NCBI RefSeq assembly: GCF_007595705.1
Contig: NZ_NISY01000021.1
Location: 33,490 to 97,489 of the forward strand
Source of the DNA: Streptomyces sp. SAJ15
Lineage (GTDB): Bacteria > Actinomycetota > Actinomycetes > Streptomycetales > Streptomycetaceae
Direction of reading: 5' to 3'
DNA: 64,000 nucleotides
Below, piece after piece: positions 50,470 to 58,754 of this stretch. The translations under genes were made by a program, and so were the position numbers. Position 1 is the first letter of the stretch. Each line of letters begins with the position of its first letter. The notes under the pieces are model-generated. The model had not been told where the DNA came from. It was given only the letters and a program-made list of their open reading frames with translations, and did no database searches.

Positions 50470-50865
50470 TCAGCGAGGGGCCGTGAGGGGGTGGTGGCGG
50501 GCGCACGACTCCGCGGGCGACCACGGGACCCAGGAGAGGGCCTCACGCCAACCGGGTCGTCCGAAGGCCCAGTCCTGAAGCACCTTCGCCACGGGTTCCA
50601 CCGCGAAGATCTCGTGCTCGCGGGGTACCCATGCCTGGAAGTGCCGGTCCGGCCCTCCCTCGCGGTACTCCACCTGATAGCTCAGGTCGTCGTTGAGATA
50701 CACCTGCATGTAGTGCTGGTCAGCGGGTTCCCCATCGAGCCGGTTCACGACGACGAACCGACAGCTGAGACTCATGTCGGCCAGCAGGTCGTGTAGCTGT
50801 TCCTCGGACGGGTCGTCCCAGGTCGTCCCGTCCGCCTCGATCGCTTGAAGCACTGGTGCCGCCAT
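50470..50865 (-). CDS. 131-aa protein, immunity-protein-like
   Basis: A 131-aa cytoplasmic protein with alternating helix-strand pattern (SEEQLHDLLADMSLSCRFVV; YMQVYLNDDLSYQVEYREGG). The layout resembles Imm1-type immunity proteins, but no toxin is nearby, so this is only a hint. TAGAGT ends 6 nt before the ATG, so it is leaderless. Confidence 0.6.
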   Translation of the reverse strand: MAAPVLQAIEADGTTWDDPSEEQLHDLLADMSLSCRFVVVNRLDGEPADQHYMQVYLNDDLSYQVEYREGGPDRHFQAWVPREHEIFAVEPVAKVLQDWAFGRPGWREALSWVPWSPAESCARHHPLTAPR

Positions 50866-50877
50866 GCGGCGACTCTA
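50866..50877 (-). promoter_or_regulatory. leaderless promoter of the 131-aa protein gene
   Basis: TAGAGT at 50872-50877 on the minus strand, 6 nt before the ATG. Confidence 0.55.
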
Positions 50878-50967
50878 CTGACCCATCGCGCGCTGGTCTC
50901 CCCCTCGCGGCCCCGTGCAGGGGCTCAAGCGCGTCCTGAGCCGACCGGGCAGGTCCTGAGCCATGGC

Positions 50968-51000
50968 AGGGCCCCCGACCGGACGTCGGTCGGGGGCCCT
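50968..51000 (-). terminator. terminator after the Cys-rich peptide gene
   Basis: AGGGCCCCCGACCG pairs with CGGTCGGGGGCCCT, a long perfect stem 25 bp after the small gene's stop. Confidence 0.9.
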
Positions 51001-51025
51001 CCGTACGTGGTCGCACGGGTCAGGT

Positions 51026-51157
51026 TCAGCCGCAGGAGCCGCCACAGTTGCAGGGGCCGCCGGACTGGCAGCCGCACTGGCAGCTGGGGCCGCAGTTGCA
51101 GCCGCTGCTCTCCACGGGAGGTGCTATGCGCGAGACGGGGCTGGAGGAGTTCGCCAT
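51026..51157 (-). CDS. 43-aa Cys-rich, metallothionein-like peptide
   Basis: ATG 51157 opens a 43-codon frame: MANSSSPVSRIAPPVESSG followed by CNCGPSCQCGCQSGGPCNC and GGSCG. Eight Cys fall within 23 residues in C-x-C and C-x3-C spacing, as in metallothioneins. AGGAGGT sits 6 nt before the start, a near-perfect ribosome site, and a strong terminator follows, so it is very likely expressed. Inferred role: binding Zn, Cu or Cd. Confidence 0.8.
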   Translation of the reverse strand: MANSSSPVSRIAPPVESSGCNCGPSCQCGCQSGGPCNCGGSCG

Positions 51158-51300
51158 GGGTGTACCTCCTGGAATGGGGTCAATTCCTGAGGGCTATTCC
51201 ACTCCCGTCGGTAAGGGCGCATCAAGGGCGCGTGGCGGCATTCGGCCGCATCTTCCCCCGGTGCGGCCGGAACCTCTCCCGGTGCTGGCCGGAACGCGGC

Positions 51301-51978
51301 TCAGGCCCCGTCCACCGGCTCGGCCGGAACGATCTCGTCCGCGTGCTCGCCGGTGACCAGGTAGACCACGCGCTTGGCGACCGACACCGCGTGGTCGGCG
51401 AAGCGCTCGTAGTAGCGGCCCAGCAGGGTCACGTCCACGGCGGTCTCGATGCCGTGCTTCCAGCGGTCGTCCATCAGGTGCTGGAAGAGCGTGCGGTGCA
51501 GCAGGTCCATCGCGTCGTCGTCGTGCTCCAGCTGGAGCGCCAGGTCGACGTCCTTGGTGATGATCACCTCGGCCGCCTTGGCCATCAGCCGCTGGGCGAG
51601 CTGGCCCATCTCCAGGATGGTGGCGTGCAGGTCGCGTGGGACCGCGGTGTCGGGGAAGCGCAACCGGGCCAGCTTGGCCACGTGCTGGGCCAGGTCCCCG
51701 GAGCGCTCCAGGTCGGCGCTCATCCGCAGGCTGGTGACGACGATCCGCAGATCGGTGGCGACCGGCTGCTGGCGGGCGAGCAGGGCTATCGCGCGGGCCT
51801 CCAGGTCGCGCTGGAGGTCGTCGACCTTCTCGTCGGCGGCGATGACGCTCTCGGCGAGCTTCAGGTCCGCGTCGAGCATCGACGTCGTGGCGCGGCCGAT
51901 GGCCGACCCGACGAGCCGGGCCATTTCGACCAGGCCCTCACCGATCGAATCGAGCTCCTCGTGGTAGGCGTCCCGCAT
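51301..51978 (-). CDS. phoU: PhoU-family phosphate signalling protein
   Basis: A 225-aa helical protein with two PhoU repeats (MARLVGSAIGRATTSMLDAD; QLAQRLMAKAAEVIITKDVD) and the acidic metal-binding signature DLQRDLEARA / LRMSADLERSGD. PhoU restrains PhoR under phosphate sufficiency and controls Pst uptake. It is divergent from phoR-phoP; GAAGG precedes the ATG. Confidence 0.93.
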   Translation of the reverse strand: MRDAYHEELDSIGEGLVEMARLVGSAIGRATTSMLDADLKLAESVIAADEKVDDLQRDLEARAIALLARQQPVATDLRIVVTSLRMSADLERSGDLAQHVAKLARLRFPDTAVPRDLHATILEMGQLAQRLMAKAAEVIITKDVDLALQLEHDDDAMDLLHRTLFQHLMDDRWKHGIETAVDVTLLGRYYERFADHAVSVAKRVVYLVTGEHADEIVPAEPVDGA

Positions 51979-52090
51979 CACTGACCTTCTCTCGTCTCTC
52001 TGCCCGACTGTCATGCCGGTTCCACGATGCCTACGGTCCGGCTGAAACGCGTCGGGTTTCGGCATGTTGTATGAACGCGTCCAGACCCCT

Positions 52091-52214
52091 CGGTGAACTC
52101 TGGGGAACAAACATTTTCGAACGGCGGATGCCCGCCCCGCCCGGCGGGCACCGGCCGGCCGGGCGGGGCGGGCGGAATGAACCGGCACCGACTCCCCGGT
52201 GAACTCTGGGAAAC
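52091..52214. promoter_or_regulatory. PHO-box-like repeats between phoU and phoR
   Basis: CGGTGAACTCTGGG occurs twice, at 52091-52104 and 52197-52210, each followed by GAAC or AAAC. Read on the minus strand each is GTTCCCC/GTTTCCC then GTTCACC, the GTTCACC half-site of the Streptomyces PHO box. They lie between the divergent phoU and phoR starts, so PhoP autoregulation is likely. Confidence 0.6.
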
Positions 52215-52265
52215 GTCTCCCCGGGGGAGCCCCTCGACGGCTAGGGGGCGGTCCCGCGGCACGCA

Positions 52266-52277
52266 TAACCTGGATGC
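52266..52277 (+). promoter_or_regulatory. leaderless promoter of phoR-phoP
   Basis: TAACCT at 52266-52271, then 6 nt (GGATGC) to the ATG at 52278. Confidence 0.55.
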
Positions 52278-53624
52278 ATGAACGTGGACGCGGCCGTCGC
52301 CGCACTGGCAGCGATCGCCGGTCTGTGCACCGGCGTGATCGCCATGCTGGCGTTCCGCTGGAGTGAGCGCGACCAGGCCAAGCCCACGCGGTCCTCCCTG
52401 CACACCGACGCCGTGCTGCCGCCGGGCGTGGACACCGTGCTCTCGGTGCTGCGCTCCTCGGCCGTGGTGCTCGACGAGGCGGACGCCGTCGTCAAGGCCA
52501 GCTCCGCCGCGTACGCCCTCGGACTGGTGCGCGGCGGCAAGCTCGCCGTCGAGCCCATGATGCAGATGGCGCGCGACACCCGGCGGGACGGGGAGATACG
52601 CCAGATCGAGCTGGACCTGCCACGGCGCGGCACGGGCCGCGGCGACGCGCTGGCCGTCTCCGCCAGAGTCGCCCCGCTCGGCTCCCGGCTCGTGCTGCTG
52701 CTGGTGGAGGACCTCACCGAGGCCCGCCGCATCGAGGCCGTACGACGCGACTTCGTGGCCAATGTCAGCCACGAGCTCAAGACCCCGGTCGGCGCGCTCT
52801 CGCTGCTCTCCGAGGCCGTCATGGACGCCTCCGACGACCCCGAGGCGGTCACCCGCTTCGCCGGGCGGATGCAGATCGAGGCGACCCGGCTCACCAACCT
52901 GGTCCAGGAGCTCATCGACCTCTCCCGGGTGCAGAACGACGACCCGCTGGAGGACGCCGAGCCGGTGCGGGTGGACGAGCTGGTCACCGAGGCCATCGAC
53001 CGCTGCCGCCACCAGGCGGGCACCAAGCAGATCACCATGGCCACCTCGTTGGTGGCGCCCGGAGGGGGCACGGGCGAGGACGGACGGGCGGGTGGCTCCG
53101 CCGACCTCCATGTGTGGGGGAACCGCGGCCAGCTCGCGGCGGCGCTGGGCAACCTCGTCGAGAACGCCGTGAACTACAGCCCCGCCCGCACCCGGGTCGG
53201 GATCGCCGCCCGGCGGGTGGTGGCCCCCGGCGGGGATCTGATCGAGATAGCGGTGACCGACCAGGGCATCGGCATCTCCGAGAAGGACCGTGAGCGGATC
53301 TTCGAGCGCTTCTACCGCGTCGATCCGGCCCGCTCTCGGCAGACCGGCGGGACCGGCCTCGGTCTCGCCATCGTCAAGCACGTGGCCGCCTCGCACGGCG
53401 GGGAGGTCACGGTGTGGAGCGCCGAAGGCCAGGGCTCCACCTTCACCCTGCGCCTGCCGGAGGCAGGCAGCGTCCGGGATCGGGCCGCGGCCAAGGCGGA
53501 GCGCGAGCGCGGCCGCCTCGGTCACCCCCTGATCGGCCCCGAGGACCTCGAAGGCGAGGACCCGGACCGGGCGTACGAGACCTTCACCAACGATCCGCTT
53601 TCAGCCCCGGAGGTCCTTCCGTGA
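52278..53624 (+). CDS. phoR: sensor histidine kinase PhoR/SenX3
   Basis: A 448-aa membrane sensor of phosphate limitation. One N-terminal helix (residues 5-25), a PAS-like region, then the H-box VANVSHELKTPVG, N-box NLVENAVNYSPARTR, G1 VTDQGIGI and G2 GGTGLGLAIV. Its stop overlaps the phoP start (GTGA). It is called phoR in Streptomyces and senX3 in mycobacteria. Confidence 0.94.
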   Translation: MNVDAAVAALAAIAGLCTGVIAMLAFRWSERDQAKPTRSSLHTDAVLPPGVDTVLSVLRSSAVVLDEADAVVKASSAAYALGLVRGGKLAVEPMMQMARDTRRDGEIRQIELDLPRRGTGRGDALAVSARVAPLGSRLVLLLVEDLTEARRIEAVRRDFVANVSHELKTPVGALSLLSEAVMDASDDPEAVTRFAGRMQIEATRLTNLVQELIDLSRVQNDDPLEDAEPVRVDELVTEAIDRCRHQAGTKQITMATSLVAPGGGTGEDGRAGGSADLHVWGNRGQLAAALGNLVENAVNYSPARTRVGIAARRVVAPGGDLIEIAVTDQGIGISEKDRERIFERFYRVDPARSRQTGGTGLGLAIVKHVAASHGGEVTVWSAEGQGSTFTLRLPEAGSVRDRAAAKAERERGRLGHPLIGPEDLEGEDPDRAYETFTNDPLSAPEVLP

Positions 53625-54301
53625 CCCGAGTGCTCGTCGTCGAGGACGAAGAGTCGTTCAGCGATGCGTTGTCGTACATGCTCCGCAAGGAGGGATTCGA
53701 GGTCGCCATCGCGACAACGGGGCCCGAGGGGCTGGATGAGTTCGAGCGCAACGGCGCCGATCTGGTGCTGCTCGACCTGATGCTGCCCGGTCTGCCGGGG
53801 ACCGAGGTGTGCCGCCAGCTCCGCGGCCGCTCCAACGTCCCGGTGATCATGGTGACCGCCAAGGACAGCGAGATCGACAAGGTCGTCGGGCTGGAGATAG
53901 GAGCCGACGACTACGTGACCAAGCCCTTCTCGTCGCGCGAGCTGGTGGCCCGCATCCGGGCCGTGCTGCGCCGTCGCGGCGAGCCGGAGGAGGTCGCCCC
54001 GGCCGCCCTGGAGGCGGGTCCGGTGCGGATGGACGTGGACCGGCACGTGGTGACGGTCGGCGGTGGCAAGGTCGACCTCCCGCTGAAGGAGTTCGACCTC
54101 CTGGAGATGCTGCTGCGCAACGCGGGCCGCGTGCTGACCCGCATGCAGCTGATCGACCGCGTCTGGGGCGCCGACTACGTGGGCGACACCAAGACCCTCG
54201 ACGTCCACGTCAAGCGGCTGCGCGCCAAGATCGAGCCGGACCCGGGCGCCCCGCGGTACCTGGTGACGGTGCGCGGTCTGGGCTACAAGTTCGAGCCGTA
54301 G
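53621..54301 (+). CDS. phoP: response regulator PhoP/RegX3
   Basis: A 226-aa OmpR-type regulator: receiver domain with Asp in LVLLDLMLPG and Lys in DDYVTKPFSS, then a winged helix (VDLPLKEFDLLEMLLRN; KTLDVHVKRLRAKI). It controls the phosphate regulon. GTG start overlaps the phoR stop; GGAGGT lies 8 nt upstream. Confidence 0.95.
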   Translation: MTRVLVVEDEESFSDALSYMLRKEGFEVAIATTGPEGLDEFERNGADLVLLDLMLPGLPGTEVCRQLRGRSNVPVIMVTAKDSEIDKVVGLEIGADDYVTKPFSSRELVARIRAVLRRRGEPEEVAPAALEAGPVRMDVDRHVVTVGGGKVDLPLKEFDLLEMLLRNAGRVLTRMQLIDRVWGADYVGDTKTLDVHVKRLRAKIEPDPGAPRYLVTVRGLGYKFEP

Positions 54302-54371
54302 AACGCGCCGCGGGCGCGAGCCGTAGAGCGCCGTAGGTCCGGTCCTCCACCGGGCCGAGCGGCGCCTACGA

Positions 54372-54414
54372 CGCGTGAGGGCGGCCCCGGGTCTTGCGGG
54401 GCCGCCCTCACGCG
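54372..54414 (+). terminator. terminator after phoP
   Basis: CGCGTGAGGGCGGCCCCG pairs without mismatch with CGGGGCCGCCCTCACGCG, an 18-bp stem with a 7-nt loop. Confidence 0.95.
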
Positions 54415-54478
54415 TGTTCGCCGCTACGCCCGCGCGTACGCCCCTGTCGTAGGCGTCCGCGCGGGCGGGACGGGTGGA

Positions 54479-55225
54479 TCAGTGACCGGCGTGGGCGCCG
54501 TTCGGGTCGGGCTCGCCCGGGGCGACCGCGCCGCCGGGGGTGGTGGCCGCGCCGCCCGGCTTGTTCGTCTCGGCGCCGGGCTGCTCCGGGTTCTTCGGGT
54601 TCTGGGTGCCGGCCGGGGTGCCGGTGGGAGAGCCGGTCGGGGCGCCCGGGGTGGTCTCACCGGTCGGCGTGCCCGGCTTGGCCGGGGTCTGCGGCTTGGG
54701 GGCGGTCGGCGGCTTCTCCGGGCCCCACTTGTCGAAGTAGCTGGTGGCCGGCACCACGAAGGCGTCCAGCGAGACCTTGCCGGTCTCGCTGAAGTCGAAG
54801 GTCATGGTCTGCGCGTCGCCGTCCTTGACCGCCTCGCGGCCGCTGGGGATCACCGCGGAGGCGTTGTCCTTGCCGCCGAGCGTCAGCGAGCCGTTGGCCG
54901 GCACGACCAGCTTGCCCGAGCCCTTGGCCGGGGTGAGCTTGACCGGCTCGTCCGCGCCCTTGACGGCGATGCCCTCCAGGGTCTGGTCGCGCTGGCCGTT
55001 GTTGAAGATCTTGACCGAGATCACGGCCGGGCCGTGGCCCTTGAGGTCGGGCTGGGTGATCAGCGTCGCGTTCTGGAGCTTGATGCCGCCCACGGACGTC
55101 GCGGCGTTGTCCGGCTTGATCTCCAGCGTCTGTGCGTCGTTCCCGGCCGCGCAGGCGGAGAGCGGGGCGATCGAGAGCACGAGGGCGGTGGCGGCGAGGG
55201 CGCCGCGTCGAAGGTCGCTGCTCAC
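54479..55225 (-). CDS. DUF461 (PCuAC-like) lipoprotein
   Basis: A 248-aa lipoprotein: signal ALVLSIAPLSACA with lipobox LSAC. The mature domain (residues about 40-165) is DUF461/PCuAC-like, a beta-sandwich related to copper chaperones of cytochrome oxidase assembly (VISVKIFNNGQRDQTLEGIA). The tail is Pro/Thr/Gly-rich and ends HAGH. Met and His ligands of a Cu site are not clearly conserved, so metal binding is uncertain. GTG 55225; GGAGAT precedes it. Confidence 0.75.
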   Translation of the reverse strand: MSSDLRRGALAATALVLSIAPLSACAAGNDAQTLEIKPDNAATSVGGIKLQNATLITQPDLKGHGPAVISVKIFNNGQRDQTLEGIAVKGADEPVKLTPAKGSGKLVVPANGSLTLGGKDNASAVIPSGREAVKDGDAQTMTFDFSETGKVSLDAFVVPATSYFDKWGPEKPPTAPKPQTPAKPGTPTGETTPGAPTGSPTGTPAGTQNPKNPEQPGAETNKPGGAATTPGGAVAPGEPDPNGAHAGH

Positions 55226-55410
55226 GGCGGCGGCATCTCCTAGGACGAGGTAAAGGTTGGATCAGCGGGCTTAGGTTACCGAGCCGTCCTCGCCGGGCCG
55301 CACCCGACCCGCCCCCCGACGATCAGTAGCGGGTCGGAATATCGTCCCGGCGTCCGGAAGGCGGATTATCCGTAAGGAATGCGTGGAGTACGCCGGGAGC
55401 CACCGACCGT

Positions 55411-55451
55411 GAATTGATCACTCTCTTGATCATCTGTGGCGTGATCAATTC
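55411..55451. promoter_or_regulatory. GAATTGATCA inverted repeat, possible operator
   Basis: GAATTGATCA (55411-55420) pairs with TGATCAATTC (55442-55451), with a third TTGATCA in between. Regular spacing suggests a regulator site. Confidence 0.5.
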
Positions 55452-55691
55452 GCGAATCACCGCGTTCCGGCGGACGGGGATCGAACGGAGTAGCGCGAGA
55501 GGCGCCCGCGGACTCCGGCAAAACGGGACGTACAGCCACTCGCGTGGCGGTCTCGGGCGGTGTAACGTGCGCGTTTCAGTGTGCCCGGACAGTGGCTCCG
55601 ACCTGCGAATACCCGCTTCCGCGACCCCCTCGCAGCACGTTCCGGCTGTTGTTGTCAAGCCCCGAGATATGCCCTGACCTGCGAAAACGCC

Positions 55692-55721
55692 ATTCAGAAC
55701 AGCCTCTTCCCGTGTTACCCT
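55692..55721 (+). promoter_or_regulatory. probable carD promoter
   Basis: TTCAGA (55692-55697), 18 nt, TACCCT (55716-55721); GGAAGGGG lies before the ATG at 55750, giving a short leader. Confidence 0.5.
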
Positions 55722-55749
55722 GGATAGCCACGGAAGGGGTACCTGTCAC

Positions 55750-56232
55750 ATGACGTTCAAGGTTGGCGACACCGTGGTCTATCCCCATCACGGGGCCGCG
55801 CTGATCGAGGCCATCGAAACTCGCCAGATCAAAGGCGTGGACAAGACCTACTTGGTGCTGAAGGTCGCACAGGGCGACCTCACGGTTCGTGTGCCGGCGG
55901 ACAATGCGGAGTTCGTCGGTGTGCGTGATGTGGTCGGCCAGGACGGGCTGGACCGGGTCTTCGAGGTGCTGCGCGCACCGTACGCGGAAGAGCCCACGAA
56001 CTGGTCCCGTCGCTACAAGGCGAACCTCGAGAAGCTCGCCTCCGGTGACGTGATCAAGGTCGCCGAGGTCGTGCGCGACCTGTGGCGTCGTGAGCGCGAG
56101 CGCGGTCTCTCCGCTGGTGAGAAGCGCATGCTCGCCAAGGCCCGGCAGATCCTGGTCAGTGAGCTCGCCCTCGCTGAGAGCACGAACGAGGACAAGGCAG
56201 AGGCCCTGCTCGACGAGGTCCTCGCGTCCTGA
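55750..56232 (+). CDS. carD: CarD-family RNA polymerase-binding regulator
   Basis: A 160-aa CarD/CdnL protein that binds the RNA polymerase beta subunit and stabilises open complexes, notably at rRNA promoters. N-terminal Tudor-like domain (MTFKVGDTVVYPHHGAALIE), C-terminal basic helical domain with the conserved Trp (ANLEKLASGDVIKVAEVVRD, then LWRRERERGLS). Essential in mycobacteria. A large nested hairpin follows. Confidence 0.94.
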   Translation: MTFKVGDTVVYPHHGAALIEAIETRQIKGVDKTYLVLKVAQGDLTVRVPADNAEFVGVRDVVGQDGLDRVFEVLRAPYAEEPTNWSRRYKANLEKLASGDVIKVAEVVRDLWRRERERGLSAGEKRMLAKARQILVSELALAESTNEDKAEALLDEVLAS

Positions 56233-56239
56233 CGTACGA

Positions 56240-56317
56240 ATGCCGCGGTGCCCGGAAGACGTGACGCGGGCTTGGTGCTCACCAAGCCTTGTCCGCCGTC
56301 GCCGGGCGCTGCGGCAT
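56240..56317 (+). terminator. nested hairpin terminator after carD
   Basis: Outer arms ATGCCGC and GCGGCAT, next GCCCGG with CCGGGC, and an inner perfect stem GGCTTGGT/ACCAAGCC. Confidence 0.8.
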
Positions 56318-56542
56318 CTGTGCATTCCCTGGCGCCCCGGCCGACCGGGCCGATCGACGCCCCTAGCGACTCCGATCCGCTGATCCGCCGAACCTGATCT
56401 GCAACGGGTCCCCGAGCCGCGATCTCCAGACGCCGAGCCGGTGCTCTGCGCGGGGGTCACGGAACTGGGTGTGCCGGGCCCGGGCAGCTGGCTCGACCGG
56501 TGTCACGGAAGGGTCCGGTCGGGGCATCGCGCCCGGCACGCT

Positions 56543-57367
56543 GTGGCCATACCCATTTCGGCCGAGGAAGCAAACCTGAACGCCAACGCATTGTCCGCCT
56601 CCGAGGGCCCGCAGGGCCCCGGGCGGCTCTCCCGCACCGCCGCGGTCATCCCCGCGGCCGGCCGAGGCGTGCGCCTCGGCCCCGGCGCCCCCAAGGCGCT
56701 GCGTACGCTGCGCGGCATTCCGATGCTGGTCCACGCCGTCCGGGCGATGGCCGGCTCCCGCGCCGTCTCCCTGGTCGTCGTCGTGGCGCCGCCGGACGGC
56801 GCGGCCGAGGTGCGCCACCTGCTGGACGAGTACCCGCTGCCCCGCGACACCGAGGTGCTCGTGGTGCCCGGCGGCGGCACCCGCCAGGAGTCGGTCCGGC
56901 TGGGCCTGGCCGCGCTTCCCGACGACGTCACCACCGTGCTGGTCCATGACGCCGCCCGCCCGCTGGTGCCGGTGGACACCGTGGACGCCGTCGTCGCGGC
57001 GGTGCGGGACGGGGCGCCCGCCGTGGTCCCGGCGCTGCCGCTCGCCGACACCGTCAAGCAGGTCGAGCCGCGCACCGGCGAGCGGGCCGGCGAGCCCGAG
57101 CCGGTGGTGGCCACCCCCGAGCGCGCCCTGCTGCGCGCCGTGCAGACCCCGCAGGGCTTCGACCGGGCCACGCTGGCGGAGGCCCACGCGAAGGTCGCGG
57201 TGGCCGGCGAGGGCGCGACGGACGACGCGGGCATGGTGGAGCGGCTCGGCGTCGAGGTCGTGGTGGTGCCCGGCCACGAGGAGGCGTTCAAGGTGACGCG
57301 TCCGCTGGATCTGGTGCTGGCCGAGGCCGTGCTGGCCCGGAGGAGGGTGACCGATGGCTTCGCCTGA
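56543..57367 (+). CDS. ispD: 2-C-methyl-D-erythritol 4-phosphate cytidylyltransferase
   Basis: A 274-aa (or shorter) cytidylyltransferase of the MEP isoprenoid pathway. CTP-binding AAVIPAAGRGVRLGPGAPKA and the motif LVHDAARPLVPV are diagnostic. The start is uncertain: GTG 56543 is used; conserved sequence begins near residue 30, so the start may be further in. It overlaps ispF by 14 nt, as is usual. Confidence 0.92.
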   Translation: MAIPISAEEANLNANALSASEGPQGPGRLSRTAAVIPAAGRGVRLGPGAPKALRTLRGIPMLVHAVRAMAGSRAVSLVVVVAPPDGAAEVRHLLDEYPLPRDTEVLVVPGGGTRQESVRLGLAALPDDVTTVLVHDAARPLVPVDTVDAVVAAVRDGAPAVVPALPLADTVKQVEPRTGERAGEPEPVVATPERALLRAVQTPQGFDRATLAEAHAKVAVAGEGATDDAGMVERLGVEVVVVPGHEEAFKVTRPLDLVLAEAVLARRRVTDGFA

Positions 57368-57893
57368 GCCGCCGCGGACGTCGGCCGAGGGCCGGACCCC
57401 GGCCGTGCCGCCGCTGCCGCTGACCGGCATCGGCACCGATGTGCACGCCTTCGAGCGCGGCCGCGAGCTGTGGTGCGCGGGCCTGCGCTGGGAGGGCCCG
57501 GGGAACGACGAGTGGGGGCTGGCCGGGCACTCCGACGGCGATGTCGCCGCCCACGCCGCCTGTGACGCGCTCTTCTCCGCCGCCGGTGTCGGCGACCTCG
57601 GTGCCCACTTCGGCACCGACCGCCCCGAGTGGGCCGGCGCCTCCGGCGTCACCCTGCTCACCGAGGCCGCCCGGATCGTGCGCGCGGCCGGCTTCGAGAT
57701 CGGCAACGTCGCGATCCAGGTGATCGGCGTGCGACCGAAGGTCGGCAAGCGGCGGGACGAGGCGCAGCGGGTGCTCTCCGAGGCGGTGGGCGCGCGGGTG
57801 TCGGTCTCCGGCACCACGACCGACGGCCTGGGCCTGACCGGGCGCGGCGAGGGCCTGGCGGCGATCGCCACGGCGCTGGTCTACCCGGTGTAG
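57354..57893 (+). CDS. ispF: 2-C-methyl-D-erythritol 2,4-cyclodiphosphate synthase
   Basis: A 179-aa enzyme of the MEP pathway. Metal ligands in GIGTDVHAF and LAGHSDGDVAAHA and the C-terminal TTTDGLGLTGRGEG match IspF. ATG 57354, with GGAGGAGG upstream, lies inside the end of ispD, so the two are coupled. Confidence 0.95.
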   Translation: MASPEPPRTSAEGRTPAVPPLPLTGIGTDVHAFERGRELWCAGLRWEGPGNDEWGLAGHSDGDVAAHAACDALFSAAGVGDLGAHFGTDRPEWAGASGVTLLTEAARIVRAAGFEIGNVAIQVIGVRPKVGKRRDEAQRVLSEAVGARVSVSGTTTDGLGLTGRGEGLAAIATALVYPV

Positions 57894-58246
57894 CCCCCGG
57901 CGGCGGGCTCGGGCCGCGCCGCGGGCGCCGCGCCGGGCCCGGCGGGAGCGGCCCGAGGAGCCGATCCCCCTGCGGGGCCCGTGGTCGGCGGTGGCCGCCG
58001 GTGGCCGGCGAGGCTTGATGAGGCCCGGCGCCGGCGAGGACCTGGGCCGGCGAGGGCCTGGGCCGGTGAGCCTCGGCGCCGGCGAGGGCCGGCGGAGGGA
58101 CTCGGGCCGGCCGGCGCTGGTCTTCCCGGCGTAACTCCGTGGCCCTACGGGTGGAAGCCGGACCGGGCGTCGCTCCGGCGGTGGCCCGGCGCGGAACGGC
58201 TATCCGTACGCGGCCCATCCGGGCCCCTTACGGAAGGACTCCGCCG
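57894..58246. other. 353-bp gap after ispF
   Basis: GC-rich imperfect repeats with a GCCGGCGAGG core fill most of it; no gene seen. Confidence 0.65.
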
Positions 58247-58654
58247 GTGCCGGTCACACTTCCCGACGCGGTCAAGGACATGCTGGACTCCCCGGTCTTC
58301 GTCACACTGGTGACGCTCAACCCCGACGGCAGCCCGCAGGCGTCGCCGACCTGGGTCAAGCGCGACGGGGACGACGTGCTCATCTCCACCACGCTCGGCC
58401 GCCGCAAGGAGAAGAACATGCGCCGCGACCCCCGGGTGTCGGTGGTGGTGCAGCCGAGCGACTCCCCGTACACCTACGCGGAGCTGCGCGGCGAGGCGCG
58501 GCTGGACAGCGAGGGGGCGCAGGAGCTCATCGACGAACTGTCGCTGAAGTACACCGGCAAGCGGTACGCGGACTTCAACCCGGCCTCGGCGCAGGACGCG
58601 CCGCGCGTCATCGTCCGCGTCCAGCCGGCGCACATCGCGGGCATGGGGCTCTGA
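58247..58654 (+). CDS. PPOX-class F420-dependent oxidoreductase
   Basis: A 135-aa pyridoxine-oxidase-like split-barrel protein. PDAVKDMLDSPVFVTLVTLN and GSPQASPTWVKRDGDDVLIS are typical of F420-binding members in actinobacteria. GTG 58247 with GGAAGGA upstream. Substrate unknown. Confidence 0.85.
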   Translation: MPVTLPDAVKDMLDSPVFVTLVTLNPDGSPQASPTWVKRDGDDVLISTTLGRRKEKNMRRDPRVSVVVQPSDSPYTYAELRGEARLDSEGAQELIDELSLKYTGKRYADFNPASAQDAPRVIVRVQPAHIAGMGL

Positions 58655-58742
58655 CCGGCCCACGGATGGGGTGATTCCGGACTTCTGTCACGCTTCGGTG
58701 ACCCTGCGGCCGAATGGTCGCGGGGCACTGCCGCGTTCCGAC

Positions 58743-58754
58743 TACCCTTGACGC
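58743..58754 (+). promoter_or_regulatory. leaderless promoter of cysS
   Basis: TACCCT at 58743-58748, then 6 nt (TGACGC) to the GTG at 58755. Confidence 0.55.

Larger units (their letters stand above)
55226..55749. other. 524-bp gap before carD
   Basis: AT-richer than its surroundings. Contains the inverted repeat described separately and, close to carD, the boxes TTCAGA (55692-55697) and TACCCT (55716-55721), 18 nt apart. Frames in both directions lack ribosome sites or known domains, so I call it non-coding. Confidence 0.6.

Noticed and set aside
55323..55677. Frames on both strands in the gap before carD
   Set aside because: No ribosome site, no recognisable domain and they mutually overlap.
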